Assembly (NCBI GenBank): GCA_012959595.1
Contig: DUCW01000217.1
Span: 3,475 to 11,162 of the forward strand
Direction: 5' to 3'
DNA from: Gemmatimonadota bacterium
GTDB taxonomy: Bacteria > Gemmatimonadota > Gemmatimonadetes > Longimicrobiales > Gaopeijiaceae
Length of the DNA stretch: 7,688 bases
This document shows, piece after piece, positions 6,623 to 7,688 of this stretch (positions are counted from its first letter, which is position 1; each line of letters opens with the position of its first letter). The position numbers and the translations under genes were made by a program. The notes beneath the pieces are model-generated. The model saw nothing but the letters and a program-made list of their open reading frames with translations, ran no database searches and had not been told where the DNA came from.

Positions 6623-6876
6623 GTTATATGCTAAAGTCCAGCTCAGGCCTTTGTAAAATGATTTAGAATGGCAAGAGGGTAACAAGCTATGCGGATCAAG
6701 AGTCACACTCAATACATAAATTCCGTATTCACATCTGTCCTGTGGGCCCCTAAGTTTACACTATGAAAACAAGAATCGAAGTTTAGGTGCGTGAGAAGGT
6801 CCTAAGCTTATGGTGAAACGGGCTCCCACACAGTTAAGTTTCATGGTCAAGACTGAGGGGGATTAAGGCAAGGGTT
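6623..6876. other. Divergent intergenic region between the phosphatase-dap operon and trpS
   Basis: This 254-bp stretch must hold the promoters of both the leftward phosphatase-dap operon and trpS. I see only weak hexamer candidates on either strand and would not mark any as a promoter. It contains a small GGGCCC palindrome near 6744, with no T-run that would make it a terminator. A short open frame on the plus strand (6810-6866, 18 codons plus stop) ends 10 nt before trpS; it has no tryptophan codons. I found no tRNA or recognisable riboswitch or T-box by eye. Confidence 0.5.
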
Positions 6877-7688
6877 ATGAATTTGACGACAGATAGAAAG
6901 AGAGTCTTTTCGGGAGTGCAACCTTCTGGGTCCCTTCATATTGGGAACTACCTTGGAGCTATCAAGAATTTTGTTGATCTACAAGATGATTACGATTCCG
7001 TTTACTGCATAGTTGATTTGCACGCGATCACGGTATGGCAAGATCCAACCGATTTAAAGGAGAATATCCTTGAGGTTGCGGCCGCATACATTGCTTCGGG
7101 GATTGATCCTAATAAGGCTACGGTATTTGTCCAGTCACATGTGCCAGCTCATGCTGAATTGGCTTGGATCCTGAATTGCGTTGCTAGAATTGGTTGGCTG
7201 AATAGGATTACTCAGTTCAAAGAGAAAGCGGGCAAGAATAGGGAAAATGCTTCTGCTGGTCTTTATGTTTATCCAACTTTAATGGCTGCAGATATTCTTC
7301 TATATCACTCGCATCTAGTCCCAGTCGGTGATGATCAGAAACAGCATCTTGAGCTGACCCGCGACATCGCGATCAAGTTCAACAACGATTTCGGCGTCGA
7401 TTTCTTTCCGATCACCGAACCGGTGATCGAGGGCACCGCGACGCGGGTGATGTCGCTGCGCGACGGGTCGAAGAAGATGTCAAAAAGCGATCCCTCGGAC
7501 GCCTCGCGGATCAACCTGACCGATGATGCCGACATGATCGCCAAGAAGATCCGCAAGGCCAAGACCGATCCCGAGGCGCTGCCCTCGGAGGCCGAGGGGC
7601 TCGAGGACCGGCCCGAGGCGCGCAACCTCGTCAATATCTATGCCGCGCTGAACAACCAGACGGTGGCAGAGGTGCTGGCCGAGGCCGG
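6877..7688 (+). CDS. trpS: Tryptophanyl-tRNA synthetase, 3'-truncated by window edge and mosaic in composition
   Basis: A class Ic aminoacyl-tRNA synthetase that charges tRNA-Trp in the cytoplasm. 270 codons are visible of the usual ~330-350. The N terminus reads VFSGVQPSGSLHIGNYLGAI, with the HIGH-type motif HIGN at 21-24. YCIVDLHAIT, FVQSHVPAHAELAW and NASAGLYVYPTLMAADILLY follow as in other TrpS. PVGDDQKQHLELTRDIA spans about 149-165, and the KMSKS loop is KMSKS at 200-204. ATG at 6877 follows AAGGCAAGGG. The gene is divergent from the phosphatase-dap operon. The oddity is compositional: codons 1-158 are AT-leaning like the neighbours, while codons from about 159 on are strongly GC-rich (99 of 112 end in G or C). 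The frame and protein alignment remain intact across the switch, so the call is secure, but the molecule may be a fusion of two different trpS genes. Confidence 0.95.
   Translation, partial: MNLTTDRKRVFSGVQPSGSLHIGNYLGAIKNFVDLQDDYDSVYCIVDLHAITVWQDPTDLKENILEVAAAYIASGIDPNKATVFVQSHVPAHAELAWILNCVARIGWLNRITQFKEKAGKNRENASAGLYVYPTLMAADILLYHSHLVPVGDDQKQHLELTRDIAIKFNNDFGVDFFPITEPVIEGTATRVMSLRDGSKKMSKSDPSDASRINLTDDADMIAKKIRKAKTDPEALPSEAEGLEDRPEARNLVNIYAALNNQTVAEVLAEA
7339..7359. other. Composition breakpoint inside trpS (possible chimeric join)
   Basis: Within the codons for KQHLELT (about 7339-7359) the sequence changes from the window's moderate-GC style to high-GC style. In the 57 codons ending at 7350, 17 end in G or C; in the 57 codons starting at 7351, 50 do. 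The exact join cannot be placed better because the region is conserved in TrpS and both parents could share these bases. Confidence 0.8.

Noticed and set aside
5816..6712. A 298-residue version of the phosphatase starting at a TTG at 6712
   Set aside because: The first 30 residues show no family similarity; the ATG at 6622 gives the normal length and start of the domain.
6721..6790. Possible promoter for trpS (TTCACA at 6728, TAAGTT at 6751, spacing 17)
   Set aside because: The -10 candidate matches the consensus at only three of six positions, so I cannot separate it from chance.
7335..7634. A 99-residue open frame on the minus strand inside trpS
   Set aside because: It is a product of the high-GC composition of the trpS 3' part; the plus-strand TrpS reading is unambiguous.

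Overview
The window looks like a fragment of a chromosome from an environmental bacterium, probably marine and probably metagenome-derived. It has moderate GC, tightly packed genes, and no tRNA, rRNA, CRISPR array or insertion sequence. The DapD protein has the variant seen in Bacteroidota and relatives (GGNTGVFEG in the beta-helix), so I lean towards the Bacteroidota/Gemmatimonadota/Rhodothermota side. This is inference with low confidence. TTG starts are used at least twice, and one gene appears to start at ATT.

Layout. (1) Positions 1-2228, plus strand: the C-terminal end of a sodium:solute symporter, then a BadF/BcrA-type N-acetylglucosamine kinase-like protein, then an FAD-dependent monooxygenase. 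Gaps are 5 and 13 nt, so this is probably one operon for uptake and phosphorylation of an amino sugar, with an oxidoreductase of unknown substrate. (2) Positions 2232-3205, minus strand: a DUF805 membrane protein followed by a lipoprotein with a DUF442/BLH-like phosphatase or sulfurtransferase fold. The lipoprotein gene ends only 3 nt from the convergent monooxygenase gene. (3) Positions 3288-6622, minus strand: a four-gene operon in the order inositol-monophosphatase-family phosphatase, dapB, dapA, dapD. dapA, dapB and dapD encode three of the first steps of the diaminopimelate/lysine pathway by the succinylase route. (4) After a 254-bp divergent intergenic region, trpS (tryptophanyl-tRNA synthetase) runs off the right edge on the plus strand.

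The most notable observation is that trpS is a mosaic. Its first ~158 codons match the rest of the window in composition (17 of the last 57 codons before the switch end in G or C). From about 7351 to the end the gene turns abruptly GC-rich (99 of 112 complete codons end in G or C) and reads like a Rhodobacteraceae-type TrpS. The frame stays open across the join, which lies in the conserved block DQKQHLELTRDIA. A chimeric assembly at a conserved stretch is the simplest explanation; a true intragenic recombination is the alternative. The second notable point is a DUF805 gene whose only plausible start is ATT behind a strong Shine-Dalgarno. Apart from these I see no undescribed multi-gene system here; the remaining genes are ordinary metabolism.
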